Below, one piece after another: positions 1 through 8,767 of a DNA stretch of 45,226 nucleotides. The DNA lies in NCBI GenBank assembly GCA_030633305.1, contig DAOVTB010000013.1:1-45226 (forward strand), given 5' to 3'. The position numbers and the translations under genes are program-made. Within the stretch, counting starts at the first letter, position 1, and each line of letters opens with the position of its first letter. Below the pieces are notes generated by a model. The model ran no database searches. It worked only from the letters and a program-made list of their open reading frames with translations, and was not told the origin of the DNA. The DNA comes from Candidatus Muiribacteriota bacterium (GTDB lineage: Bacteria > Muiribacteriota > DAOVTB01).

Positions 1-65
1 AAAAAGCATCTATGATGTCAAAAAAACTCAAACAAAAGGACCTTGACGGGAAATATTTCAAATGA
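1..65 (+). CDS. C-terminal end of an unidentified gene, cut by the window edge
   Basis: The frame beginning at base 3 is open from the window edge to a TGA at 63-65 and encodes KASMMSKKLKQKDLDGKYFK. The stop overlaps the mutS2 start codon as ATGA (ATG at 62). That arrangement is typical of translationally coupled operon genes and is the main reason to believe the frame. The visible tail is lysine-rich and shows no motif, so the product cannot be named. The overlap implies that mutS2 is a downstream member of an operon beginning outside this window. Confidence 0.55.
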   Translation, partial: KASMMSKKLKQKDLDGKYFK

Positions 66-2395
66 ATATGACTTTCCGGCAGCTTGGTTTTATTGAGCTT
101 CTAAATACCGTAAAAGAATACATCAGTAGTGATGGTGCAAAAAAAGAATTTCTGGAAAAAAGCATATCGCAGGACCTTTCGATTGAAGATATAAATAACA
201 GATTCGAGTTTCTTACAGAACTTATGGAACTGTTTACATATGGGGATCTTCTTCCGCCATCATATCGCGAAATAACTGAAGAACTTGCGCAGATGAAACA
301 CGGTTATTTTCTTGAAATTGAAACTCTAATTTCCATTGCTGATAATCTTGAACTGGCAGGAGATTTTAGAAAGTCAGGAGAACGACTTGAAGGATTTGCT
401 AAAGTAGCAGAATTTTTCAAGGAATTTATTGAAAAAAAGGAATTGCTTGAAACTATCAATTCAAGGATTGATCTCAAAAAAAGGCAACTCCGTCCTGACG
501 CAAGTCCTCTGCTCAGAAAACTTAGTCGTGAATTAGGTTCAATTGAGAGAAGGATTCAGGATAGACTTACTAAGTTGATCGGGAAATACAAGGATGATGA
601 TGTTATTCAGGATGATGTTCCACTTTATCGTGATGGAAGGTATCTACTTGGAGTAAAAGCAGGTAAAAATAATATTATTGAAGGTATTGTCCATGGTCGT
701 TCAACATCAAAAAACACTTTTTTTATTGAACCAGGAGCAATAGTAAGTATCAATAACGAAAAACGCGAACTGGAGTTCAGGATTGATGAGGAAATCAGGA
801 GAATCCTGATTGATTTAACTGAGAAAGTTGTAAGAGAATTTGATGATATTCAGCTGAATCAGGATAGATTTGTTCAGTATGACATTTTCTACGGGGTGGT
901 TAAATTTTCAGTAAAGTACAAATGTAATCCAGTAGAAGTCACTGAAAGCACAGATAAATTTATTATTAAAGAAGGAATCCATCCGCTTTTAAATATTGAC
1001 CCAATACCGATTACATTTGAATTTGAAAAAGGTAAAAAGATTGCAATAATCTCAGGTCCAAATGCTGCCGGAAAAACAGTTTCTCTAAAGATGCTTGGAC
1101 TGGCAGTCCTTATGGTAAAAAAGGGTCTGTTTCCTCCAGTACATAAAAACAGTGTGATTCCATATTTTACAAAAGTATACTCAGCCATTGGTGATGAACA
1201 GAGTATTGAAAAGAACCTTTCAAGCTTTACTTCACATATTGTAAGGCTTAAAGAAATACTTGAAACAGGGGATGATAAAACCTTGATTCTTCTGGATGAA
1301 ATTGGTGAAGGAACTGATCCAGGGCAGGGGGAAGCTCTTGCGAGATCTATTATTGAGGAATTTATTAAAAGTGGTTCAACTGCAGTTTTAACTACTCATT
1401 ACCATTATCTTAAAACTCTGGCTTATGATTTTGATGAAATCGAGAATTATTCAGTCAGTTTTGATGTGGCAACCATGACTCCAAAATTCAAAATAATTAA
1501 AGGAATTCCAGGGAAGAGCTATGCTTTTCTTATTGCGAAAAAAGTCGGACTTCCTGAGCAGATTATTGATAGGGCGGCAACATTTCTCGACTCGTCTCAG
1601 CTGAAAAGTGAAGTCTTGTTTTCAAAGATGGAGGATCATTGCAATATACTTGAAAACGAGCTTGAACTTGCTAATGTAAGCAGGATCAAGATTGAAACTA
1701 AACTGGCTAAAAAAGATAAAGAACTTGAAAGAGTAAGAAAGGAACTTTTTGAAAAAAAGAATATCCTCATAAAAAATTTTAGAGAATATTTAAATGGGAT
1801 CAAGGACGAGATTAAACAACAGCTCAAAAGTGTCCGAAAAAACTCTGAAAGCGATCTCTCAAGAATTCAGAACAAAGTAAATCAAATTGACCGGGATATC
1901 GAGAAAAAGATTGAAAAAAAACCAGCTTATATAAGAAAGAAAAAGATTCATGATGAGGATATCGTTTGTGGCGTAGAAGTAAGTTGCAGCAATGGTATTA
2001 CAGGAAAAATAATTGATATTACTGGTAACAAGGTCAAGATAGATTCAGAAGGTATGACCTGGACAGTGAAAAAAGATGAGCTGGATTATGTTGTTAAGGC
2101 ACTTAAAACGAAAAAAAAGGAACCGAGTATTCTTACTAATTATTCTGTTCCTCAGGTTAAAAGTGAGATTTCTCTTATTGGTATGAATGTGGATGAAGCA
2201 ATCGATGCACTTTCTGGATATCTTTCAAGCGCAATGCTGTCAAAATACAATCTGATCTATATCATCCATGGCAAAGGGTCCGGTATTTTGCGTCAGGCGG
2301 TTAATGAGTATCTTTGTGATGTTAAAGATATTAAGTCATTCAGGCTTGGTGGTGTAGGTGAGGGTGGAACAGGCGTAACAGTTATCGAGTTATAA
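62..2395 (+). CDS. mutS2: Endonuclease MutS2 (ATPase with Smr nuclease domain)
   Basis: MutS2 is a MutS paralogue without the mismatch-recognition domain. In other bacteria it suppresses recombination or rescues collided ribosomes. Visible here are a Walker A motif GPNAAGKT at residues 332-339, Walker B LILLDEIGEGTDP with the aspartate near 412, and the MutS signature that follows (TTHYHYLKTLA). A long charged coiled-coil region lies at about 510-630, and the C-terminal Smr domain (about 700-777) carries HGKGSG starting at His736. The usual LDLRG-type motif at the start of Smr reads ISLIGM, so the first acidic nuclease position may be altered. The length of 777 residues is normal for the family. 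The start overlaps the preceding stop codon; a second Met lies two codons later and no strong Shine-Dalgarno is visible. Confidence 0.95.
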   Translation: MNMTFRQLGFIELLNTVKEYISSDGAKKEFLEKSISQDLSIEDINNRFEFLTELMELFTYGDLLPPSYREITEELAQMKHGYFLEIETLISIADNLELAGDFRKSGERLEGFAKVAEFFKEFIEKKELLETINSRIDLKKRQLRPDASPLLRKLSRELGSIERRIQDRLTKLIGKYKDDDVIQDDVPLYRDGRYLLGVKAGKNNIIEGIVHGRSTSKNTFFIEPGAIVSINNEKRELEFRIDEEIRRILIDLTEKVVREFDDIQLNQDRFVQYDIFYGVVKFSVKYKCNPVEVTESTDKFIIKEGIHPLLNIDPIPITFEFEKGKKIAIISGPNAAGKTVSLKMLGLAVLMVKKGLFPPVHKNSVIPYFTKVYSAIGDEQSIEKNLSSFTSHIVRLKEILETGDDKTLILLDEIGEGTDPGQGEALARSIIEEFIKSGSTAVLTTHYHYLKTLAYDFDEIENYSVSFDVATMTPKFKIIKGIPGKSYAFLIAKKVGLPEQIIDRAATFLDSSQLKSEVLFSKMEDHCNILENELELANVSRIKIETKLAKKDKELERVRKELFEKKNILIKNFREYLNGIKDEIKQQLKSVRKNSESDLSRIQNKVNQIDRDIEKKIEKKPAYIRKKKIHDEDIVCGVEVSCSNGITGKIIDITGNKVKIDSEGMTWTVKKDELDYVVKALKTKKKEPSILTNYSVPQVKSEISLIGMNVDEAIDALSGYLSSAMLSKYNLIYIIHGKGSGILRQAVNEYLCDVKDIKSFRLGGVGEGGTGVTVIEL

Positions 2396-2434
2396 AATGA
2401 AATGTAAAATCAGCGAAGAAACGGTTTAATACAA

Positions 2435-3397
2435 ATGTATACAAAAGTTTGTTCCCATTGTGGAGCGCATAATACAATTGAAAGGGCTATTTGTTTCAAG
2501 TGTCAAGCAAGCTTAATAGAAACTGAAGAATCGCATTCCAATGTTCCAATGAGCCAGTCAAAACTTAAAAGTATTTTATTATTTGTCTTGGCTGGAATTC
2601 CGTTTTTCATTTTCTGTGCTTCTTCTCATGTTTGTATTTGTGGTCACCTTCGTCATTCACCTACGATGTTTGCATATTTAAATGATTTCATCTGGACTGG
2701 ATGTTTTGTTTATGCAGGATACCTTCTTTTTAACATGGGACCCAAAGCATTTAAAAAGTATGCCTTTCTAATGTTTTTTTTACCTGTTTCAAGAATTGTT
2801 TTGCAAGGTTTTGGTGGACTATTGTTTCCTGTCGATTTATTGATCCTAATATTTATTATAAGCATTCTTTTTTACTATAAACACCCCGTGGGTCATTCAA
2901 CAAAACAAGATGAAGTATCTGTAGTGCAAAGGAAGCGATTATTATCCAGAATCATTTTTGCTGATTTGTTGATTATTGTAATCCTTGTTTTAATGGCAAA
3001 ATTTTTTCTTTTTTCAAATCGAAATTTAACGAAAACAAATATTATGGCAGGACCTGTTCAAAGGGTATTTGAAGTCGGTATGCCTTATGAAAAAAAAATA
3101 GAACTGAAAAAATTCACAGGTATTCGATTTCTGATGCCAAACAATAAAGAATATGCGGTTTATGCCTGGAGTAATGCTAAAAATGGTGAACCGATATGGT
3201 CATCATTGTATGAACTTCCACTTGACGACTATCTCAGTTCTTCTGAAATTCCTGATAAAGTTATAAAAAAACCGGAAATGGGTATTATCAGAAAAGGTAT
3301 TTATAGACAGAAGGATTATTATTTCAATTTAACTGATGTGTATCAAGATAAAGAAAAAATCCAAGTAATTGTAAGCATTGAGAATATTAAACGATGA
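2435..3397 (+). CDS. Zinc-ribbon polytopic membrane protein of unknown function
   Basis: The N-terminus carries two CxxC knuckles (Cys6/Cys9 and Cys20/Cys23), the pattern of a small cytoplasmic zinc ribbon. About five hydrophobic segments follow, near residues 46-69, 85-103, 108-126, 128-148 and 168-190. A hydrophilic C-terminal domain of about 120 residues ends the protein and may lie outside the membrane. It follows mutS2 by 39 bases. Its TGA directly abuts the stop codon of the convergent gene, leaving no room for a terminator between them. I do not recognise a family; proteins of this architecture are usually annotated as hypothetical. The SD sequence is weak. Confidence 0.8.
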   Translation: MYTKVCSHCGAHNTIERAICFKCQASLIETEESHSNVPMSQSKLKSILLFVLAGIPFFIFCASSHVCICGHLRHSPTMFAYLNDFIWTGCFVYAGYLLFNMGPKAFKKYAFLMFFLPVSRIVLQGFGGLLFPVDLLILIFIISILFYYKHPVGHSTKQDEVSVVQRKRLLSRIIFADLLIIVILVLMAKFFLFSNRNLTKTNIMAGPVQRVFEVGMPYEKKIELKKFTGIRFLMPNNKEYAVYAWSNAKNGEPIWSSLYELPLDDYLSSSEIPDKVIKKPEMGIIRKGIYRQKDYYFNLTDVYQDKEKIQVIVSIENIKR

Positions 3398-3925
3398 TCA
3401 ATTATTTGGATTCAATGTAAACTTCCAGATGCAATAATAGTCATTATCAGTAATTTCAGGAGGACAGCTGATACATTCGGTTTCAAAACTTTCATCGATT
3501 GTTTTTGCGAAATATCCATATTCAACAACCCCGACCTGTTTACAAGGAAAATCAGATAAGTTTTTTCTACGTCTTGCGGCCTGAACTCTGCATGTTTTTA
3601 CTTTATAAAGCACTGTATTTCCATTTTCTTCAATGATCTCGTCTTCATTGAGGGAAGAGTATAGCCTGAATGCAAGGGCTTGTTTTAAACCCGAAACTCC
3701 GGATTTTTTCTCAAGACCTAAGAATCGCATTATTTTTTTTGCTTCAATTACAGTAAAGTTTCTCCAGGCTTCTATGTCAACTTCAATAGCGGTATCCATA
3801 TCATATTTTTTTTCAAGTGCTAAAAACCAGCATCCATCGTGTGCTATCCAGTTTTTTGCAAACATTTTGCATAATTCAATAAGCTGTTCTTTATTTAACT
3901 CTTCTATTCTATTAGCGTTTATCAT
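3398..3925 (-). CDS. DUF6125-type protein (cysteine-rich, function unknown)
   Basis: The sequence matches my recollection of the DUF6125 family. It has an N-terminal block with KNWIAHDGCWF and ALEKKY, then AIEVDIEAWRNFTVIEAKKI, and a C-terminal cysteine cluster containing CRVQAARRRK, FPCKQVGVVEYG and ECISCPP, ending in WKFTL. The spacing of cysteines suggests a metal site related to the L-2-amino-thiazoline-carboxylate hydrolase-like fold; that link is inference. I chose the ATG at 3925 (175 residues) because AAAGGA lies just upstream. A longer reading from 3961 would start inside a dispersed repeat. No operon partner is evident. Confidence 0.75.
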   Translation of the reverse strand: MINANRIEELNKEQLIELCKMFAKNWIAHDGCWFLALEKKYDMDTAIEVDIEAWRNFTVIEAKKIMRFLGLEKKSGVSGLKQALAFRLYSSLNEDEIIEENGNTVLYKVKTCRVQAARRRKNLSDFPCKQVGVVEYGYFAKTIDESFETECISCPPEITDNDYYCIWKFTLNPNN

Positions 3926-3951
3926 TTTTTTATCCTTTAATTTTTGGTTAC

Positions 3952-3978
3952 GGACAGGCACAGGGGACTGTGCCTACA
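3952..3978. repeat. Dispersed GGACAGGCACAG repeat, copy 1
   Basis: The element reads GGACAGGCACAGGGGACTGT then GCCTACA and is partly self-complementary (ACAGGCACAG against CTGTGCCT). Related copies lie at 23394-23420, 29069-29096 and 34818-34844, with a fragment at 43744-43757. It sits immediately upstream of the DUF6125 gene. Confidence 0.75.
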
Positions 3979-3998
3979 GTGTTTAAATAAACTTTTTT

Positions 3999-4035
3999 TT
4001 ATTTCTCTGCGTCCTCTGTGATCTCTGCGCGATGT
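3999..4035. repeat. Dispersed CTCTGCG repeat, copy 1
   Basis: This stretch carries CTCTGCGTCCTCTGTG then ATCTCTGCGCG, with an internal period of about 11 bases. Relatives, in either orientation, occur near 23442, 23752, 29313-29443, 37156, 43471 and 43772. It lies in the gap between the DUF6125 gene and icmF. Similar low-complexity repeats are familiar from many environmental genomes. Confidence 0.7.
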
Positions 4036-4053
4036 CTTATTTTTTCTTATTTT

Positions 4054-7000
4054 TTACATGCCACGTCTGTATTTTCCGCCTGTTTCGTATAATATTTTTG
4101 TTATCTGCCCAAGTGAGGCATGCTGAACTGTATTTAATAGTTCTTCGAAAATATTTTCATTTTTTAAAACGGTTTCTCTAAGTTTTTCAAGTGCAGCGCC
4201 ACAATCATCCTTATGCATTTCTATAAATTCTTCAAGTTCTTTTAAACGTATATCTTTGTCTTTGGGTGCACATCTGGTTATTTCCATATCCTTGAAATAA
4301 TCTTTTTCGTTTTCGTTTAGAAATGTATTTATACCAATGACCGGATATTCTCCTGAATGTTTCAATTCTTCGTATAGAAGGGATTCTTCCTGAATTATTG
4401 ATCTCTGATATTGTTTCTCCATTGCTCCCAAAACTCCGCCACGGCGTGATATTCTTCCGAATTCCTTCATGACTGCTTCTTCTACTAAATCAGTCAATTC
4501 AGAAATGATAAAAGAACCCTGATTAGGATTTTCATTTTTAGCAAGACCGTATTCCTTGGCTATGATAAGCTGTATCGCCATAGATCTTCTTACTGATTCT
4601 TCAGTAGGAGTTGTTATTGCTTCATCGTATGAATTAGTATGAAGCGAGTTACAATTATCATAATAAGCAATCAGAGCCTGTAAAGTCGTCCTGATATCGT
4701 TAAAATCGATCTCTCTTGCATGCAGTGATCTTCCAGAAGTCTGAATATGGTATTTCAGTTTCTGACCTTTTGTTTTGCAGTTGTATCTTTCTTTCAGCGC
4801 TACTGCCCATATTCTTCTGGCAACTCGTCCAATTACTGAATATTCAGGTTCCATTCCATTTGAGAAGAAGAAGGAAAGATTAGGAGCGAAAGAATTGATA
4901 TCTATTCCACGACTCAGAAAATACTCAACATATGTAAAGGCATTTGAAAGAGTTAATGCCAGTTGAGTGATTGCATTTGCTCCTGCTTCTGCAATATGGT
5001 ATCCACTTATACTGAGAGAATAATACTTGTTGATTTTTGTTTTTGAAAGATATTCCTGAACATCTCCAAGCAGTTTCATTGCAAAATCTACTGAAAATAT
5101 GCAGGTATTCTGACCCTGGTCTTCTTTTAGAATATCAGCCTGAACTGTTCCCCTCAGATTTCTAAATGTATTGATCATGAGTTCTTTTTTTTCATCAGAA
5201 GTAAGAGTTTTTCCAGATTCGATTACTTTTTTTTCTTCACGTTTTGCAGCAACCATGAAATACATTGCCAGCATAATTGGCGCAGGTGCATTAATAGTCA
5301 TTGAAACTGATGTGTATGGATCAACAAGATCGAAGCCATTAAAAAGAACATCCATATCGTCAATTGTACAGATACTGACTCCGCTTTCACCAATTTTCCC
5401 ATAAATATCAGGATTTTCATGCGGATTTTCAGCATAGAGACTGATTCCATCAAATGCAACTGACAATCTCTTTGCTTTTTCTCCTTCACAAAGATAATGA
5501 AATCGGCGGTTCGTTTGTGCAGGACTTCCTTCGCCTGCAAACTGACGTTTTGGATCTTCAGTAGTACGTTTAAATGGAAATACACCAGCAGTAAACGGGA
5601 AGTATCCAGGAAGGTTTTCCGTGTGGCAGAATTTAATAATTTCATACCATGATTTATAAGGAGGGAAAGCAATTTTTGGAATTTTTGAACCCGCAAGTGA
5701 TTTGTAATTAAGGTCAATTTTAAATTCCTTATTCTGAATAGTATAATTTATGCAGTCCTTTTTATAATTTTTCTTGTTTTCATTCCAGTTCTCAATACAG
5801 CTTCTGGTAAATTTCGAAAGGTCATCCCAGGATGCATTATACTTTTTTTCAAGTTCTGATTCTAATATACTGTGATCTTCAAACATTTTCATGCTTTCCT
5901 TAAGACTCTGGCATTTCAAAGCAAGCTGAGCCTGTTTTTCAGCATCATTTTCGTACTTTTCCATTATGTTTACGATTTCATCAAGATAATTTATACGTTT
6001 GTTAGGAATAAGTCCAAAATCAGATTCTCGTTTAGTTGGCAGGATTTCAAGAAGATTATCTCTGTAAACTATTTTAGAATCTGTTTTTTCATTGAGTGAT
6101 TTAAGGAGTGCTTTGAAAAGTCTGTTTACACCCGGATTATTAAATTGATTACTGCTTGTTGCAAAAAGTGGAAGCTCAATATCAAGTATTGAATCACGAT
6201 GGGAGATTTTAATTTTATTGTCTCTTACGTAGTTCATTGTTACTTCTCTGAGCGCATCTTCAGAACCAGATTTTTCATATTTATTTATAACAATGAAATC
6301 AGCAATTTCCAGCATATCTATTTTATCAAGCTGTGATGGAGCCCCGAATTCAGAAGTCATGACATAGATTGAAAGATCACTTATATCTACGACTTTACTA
6401 TCACCCTGACCAATTCCACTAGTCTCAACAAAGATCATATCATAACCACAGTTTTTTAGAATATTTACAGAATCAGTTACTGCAAGACTGATTTCTGATG
6501 AACTATGCCGTGTTGCAAAACTTCTGAAGAAAACCCTGTCATTGAAGATATTGTTATATCGAATTCTATCACCCAAAAGTGCTCCGCCTGACTTTCTTTT
6601 TGTAGGATCAACTGCAAGTACAGCAATTTTAACTTCAGGGCATATTTCAATAAATCTATTGATCAATTCATCAATAAGAGAACTTTTTCCACTTCCACCT
6701 GTTCCTGTAATTCCAATAACCAGACTCTTTGAATCTTTATTATTCTTGTGATGCTTTCTTAAAGAAGTAAGGACTTTATCATCGTTGACATTATCTTCAA
6801 AAAAGGTCATCTGTTTTGCTATACAGTATTTTTTTGTATTACAGTTATTTATTCCCAGGCATTTTTCAAGGTTTTCTTTTTCAGGTTTTGAATAATTTTC
6901 CTTTGCACTACAGATTCTATTGATGATGTCATCTGCAATTCCATCTATACCCATATTTTGACCATCATTTGCATGATAAAGTCTTGAAACACCATAATCT

Positions 7001-7314
7001 TCAAGTTTTTTGATTTCATCAGGCATGATAACTCCGCCGCCGCCACCAAAAACAAGAATATTTTCAGCTCCATTTTCTTTAAGGGAATCAACCAGGAATC
7101 TGAAAAATTCGTTGTGTCCTCCCTGATATGAGCTTATAAGTATTGCATCTGCATTTTCTTCAAGTGCAGTTTTTATTATTTCTGATACAGATCGATTATG
7201 TCCGAGATGAATTACTTCGGCTCCTTTTTTCTGCATAAGTTTTCTGAATATATTAATCGAAACATCATGGCCATCAAACAGTGCAGTTGCAGTAACTAGT
7301 CGTATTATATCCAT
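4054..7314 (-). CDS. icmF: Fused isobutyryl-CoA mutase IcmF (B12-binding, G-protein chaperone, mutase)
   Basis: IcmF interconverts isobutyryl-CoA and n-butyryl-CoA using adenosylcobalamin; some members also act on pivalyl-/isovaleryl-CoA. The domain order is complete. The N-terminal B12 domain (about 1-135) has FDGHD with His16 as lower ligand. A MeaI-type GTPase follows (about 190-410) with P-loop GTGGSGKS within 201-211. The mutase barrel spans about 510-1086. At the position of the methylmalonyl-CoA mutase arginine (motif VRNT) the sequence reads GQNT, with Gln735. This glutamine is the diagnostic residue of isobutyryl- rather than methylmalonyl-CoA mutases. The length of 1086 residues is normal. 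GGAGG lies upstream of the ATG. It is divergent from the codB-like gene and has its own promoter. Confidence 0.94.
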   Translation of the reverse strand: MDIIRLVTATALFDGHDVSINIFRKLMQKKGAEVIHLGHNRSVSEIIKTALEENADAILISSYQGGHNEFFRFLVDSLKENGAENILVFGGGGGVIMPDEIKKLEDYGVSRLYHANDGQNMGIDGIADDIINRICSAKENYSKPEKENLEKCLGINNCNTKKYCIAKQMTFFEDNVNDDKVLTSLRKHHKNNKDSKSLVIGITGTGGSGKSSLIDELINRFIEICPEVKIAVLAVDPTKRKSGGALLGDRIRYNNIFNDRVFFRSFATRHSSSEISLAVTDSVNILKNCGYDMIFVETSGIGQGDSKVVDISDLSIYVMTSEFGAPSQLDKIDMLEIADFIVINKYEKSGSEDALREVTMNYVRDNKIKISHRDSILDIELPLFATSSNQFNNPGVNRLFKALLKSLNEKTDSKIVYRDNLLEILPTKRESDFGLIPNKRINYLDEIVNIMEKYENDAEKQAQLALKCQSLKESMKMFEDHSILESELEKKYNASWDDLSKFTRSCIENWNENKKNYKKDCINYTIQNKEFKIDLNYKSLAGSKIPKIAFPPYKSWYEIIKFCHTENLPGYFPFTAGVFPFKRTTEDPKRQFAGEGSPAQTNRRFHYLCEGEKAKRLSVAFDGISLYAENPHENPDIYGKIGESGVSICTIDDMDVLFNGFDLVDPYTSVSMTINAPAPIMLAMYFMVAAKREEKKVIESGKTLTSDEKKELMINTFRNLRGTVQADILKEDQGQNTCIFSVDFAMKLLGDVQEYLSKTKINKYYSLSISGYHIAEAGANAITQLALTLSNAFTYVEYFLSRGIDINSFAPNLSFFFSNGMEPEYSVIGRVARRIWAVALKERYNCKTKGQKLKYHIQTSGRSLHAREIDFNDIRTTLQALIAYYDNCNSLHTNSYDEAITTPTEESVRRSMAIQLIIAKEYGLAKNENPNQGSFIISELTDLVEEAVMKEFGRISRRGGVLGAMEKQYQRSIIQEESLLYEELKHSGEYPVIGINTFLNENEKDYFKDMEITRCAPKDKDIRLKELEEFIEMHKDDCGAALEKLRETVLKNENIFEELLNTVQHASLGQITKILYETGGKYRRGM

Positions 7315-7351
7315 AGTTTCCTCCGCGAATTATTAATTTAAATATTAAGCT

Positions 7352-7380
7352 ATATTAATATAGTGGACAAATATTGTCAA
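7352..7380 (-). promoter_or_regulatory. Predicted sigma-70-type promoter of icmF
   Basis: On the minus strand a perfect -35 TTGACA (7380-7375) is followed after 17 bases by TAATAT (7357-7352), about 37 bases before the icmF start. Two small palindromes overlap it: TATATTAATATA (7351-7362) on the -10, and GACAA-ATA-TTGTC (7366-7378) on the -35. Their position would suit repressor binding; the regulator is unknown. Confidence 0.6.
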
Positions 7381-7411
7381 GAATTTCGTATGTGTATTGT
7401 CTTTGCCAGAG

Positions 7412-7440
7412 TTCACATAATTATATGTTTGATGTATAAT
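7412..7440 (+). promoter_or_regulatory. Predicted sigma-70-type promoter of the codB-like gene
   Basis: The -35 TTCACA (7412-7417), a 17-base spacer and the -10 TATAAT (7435-7440) match consensus well. Transcription would begin near 7447, leaving a leader of about 35 bases before the start codon. It lies back to back with the icmF promoter. Confidence 0.6.
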
Positions 7441-7481
7441 GCTTTCAAAGTTAAATTATAAATTTTAAAAAGGTGGTTGTA

Positions 7482-8762
7482 ATGAATACTGAGATAAAAA
7501 AGCCGGCTTTGCCAACAGAAGATTTTCCATTATCAGAAGTACCTATGGAGAATAGAAAAGGTTTCTGGTCGAATATGGTAGTTCTTTTCGGGTTTACGTT
7601 TTTTTCAGCGACTATATGGGCTGGGGGTAAACTTGGAGTAAGTATGAAGTTCTGGCCAGATCTGGTTCTGGTAATATTTTTTGGGAACCTTATGTTAGGT
7701 TTGTATGTTGCTGCTCTTGGACTTGTTGCTTTCAAGAGTGGATTGAATACAGCATTATTGTGCAGATTCAGTTTTGGTGACTGGGGAAGCAAGATCCCGG
7801 ATTTTCTATTAGGGTTTACCCAGATAGGCTGGTATGCTTGGGGAACTGCGACTATTGCAGAGATCGTGATCAACTATTTTAAGTTATCATCAAGTTTTAA
7901 TATTCCGATGATGATATTTTTTGGATTTGCTTTCTGCTGGACTGCTTATATCGGATACAGAGGTCTTGAAATACTGTCGAGTATTTCGGTTCCGCTTATG
8001 ACAATACTATTGAGCTATAGTCTTTATAAAGCATTTGGCCACGTAAATGGGATTGAAGGTCTTATTAAGATAGTACCTTCAAAAACGATGACAATAAGTG
8101 CTGCGTTGACACTTGTGTTTGGTACTTTTGTAAGTGGTGGTACTCAGGCTACAAACTGGATTCGGTTTGCAAAATCCAAAAGTATTGCTGTTGGATCAAG
8201 TTTAACTGCATTTTTTATTGGTAACGGACTTATGATTGTTTCAGGTGCATTGGGTGCAATGGTCTACGGTACCGAAAAAATAGTTGATGTCTTTTCAAAG
8301 CAGGGAATTATCATCTGGGGTGTATTACTGGTTTTTCTAAATATCTGGACAACTCAGGATAATACTATATACAATTTTTCTGTTGCCGGTTGTAATATGT
8401 TTAGAACAGGCAGGAGAAAACTTGTTACAATTATAGGTGCTGGAATCGGAACATTGATGGCACTTTTTGGAGTACATAATTTCCTGGTACCATATCTTAT
8501 TTTACTTGGAACTTTTATTCCTCCGCTAGGCGGGCTTATGATGGCTGACTTTTGGTTTATCCATAAAGGTAACTATCCTTCTTTTCAGACTATAAAATTT
8601 CAAAAGATAAATTGGGCTGGTATAATTTCCTATGTTATCGCAGCAACAGGAGCCTATTATTTGCCGGGGATTGCACCATTGAATGGAATAGTCATTGCAC
8701 TTGTCTGCTATCCGATACTTTCAAAATTATTTTCTCTTATTTTTATTCCAAAGGAGAAATAA
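7482..8762 (+). CDS. codB: CodB-like cytosine/nucleobase permease (NCS1 family)
   Basis: This is a 426-residue polytopic inner-membrane protein with about 12 hydrophobic segments. The stretch around LFGFTFFSATIWAGGKLG, the GNLMLGLY segment, the CRFSFGDWGSKIP loop and FTQIGWYAWG correspond to the conserved first half of E. coli CodB. It probably imports cytosine or a related base with a cation. I chose the ATG at 7482, behind AAAAGGTGG; a GTG nine bases upstream lies inside that SD and is unlikely to be the start. No cytosine deaminase gene is next to it, so the substrate is less certain than the family. It converges with the following gene, with only five bases between the stop codons. Confidence 0.85.
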   Translation: MNTEIKKPALPTEDFPLSEVPMENRKGFWSNMVVLFGFTFFSATIWAGGKLGVSMKFWPDLVLVIFFGNLMLGLYVAALGLVAFKSGLNTALLCRFSFGDWGSKIPDFLLGFTQIGWYAWGTATIAEIVINYFKLSSSFNIPMMIFFGFAFCWTAYIGYRGLEILSSISVPLMTILLSYSLYKAFGHVNGIEGLIKIVPSKTMTISAALTLVFGTFVSGGTQATNWIRFAKSKSIAVGSSLTAFFIGNGLMIVSGALGAMVYGTEKIVDVFSKQGIIIWGVLLVFLNIWTTQDNTIYNFSVAGCNMFRTGRRKLVTIIGAGIGTLMALFGVHNFLVPYLILLGTFIPPLGGLMMADFWFIHKGNYPSFQTIKFQKINWAGIISYVIAATGAYYLPGIAPLNGIVIALVCYPILSKLFSLIFIPKEK

Positions 8763-8767
8763 TAGTT

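Noticed and set aside
3633-3986. 117-codon plus-strand open frame over the DUF6125 gene
   Set aside because: It lies antisense to a gene with family motifs, and its end is translated from dispersed repeats.
5298-5717. 139-codon minus-strand frame inside icmF
   Set aside because: It is a shifted frame of the mutase domain, and the icmF frame itself is intact there, so this is not evidence of a frameshift.
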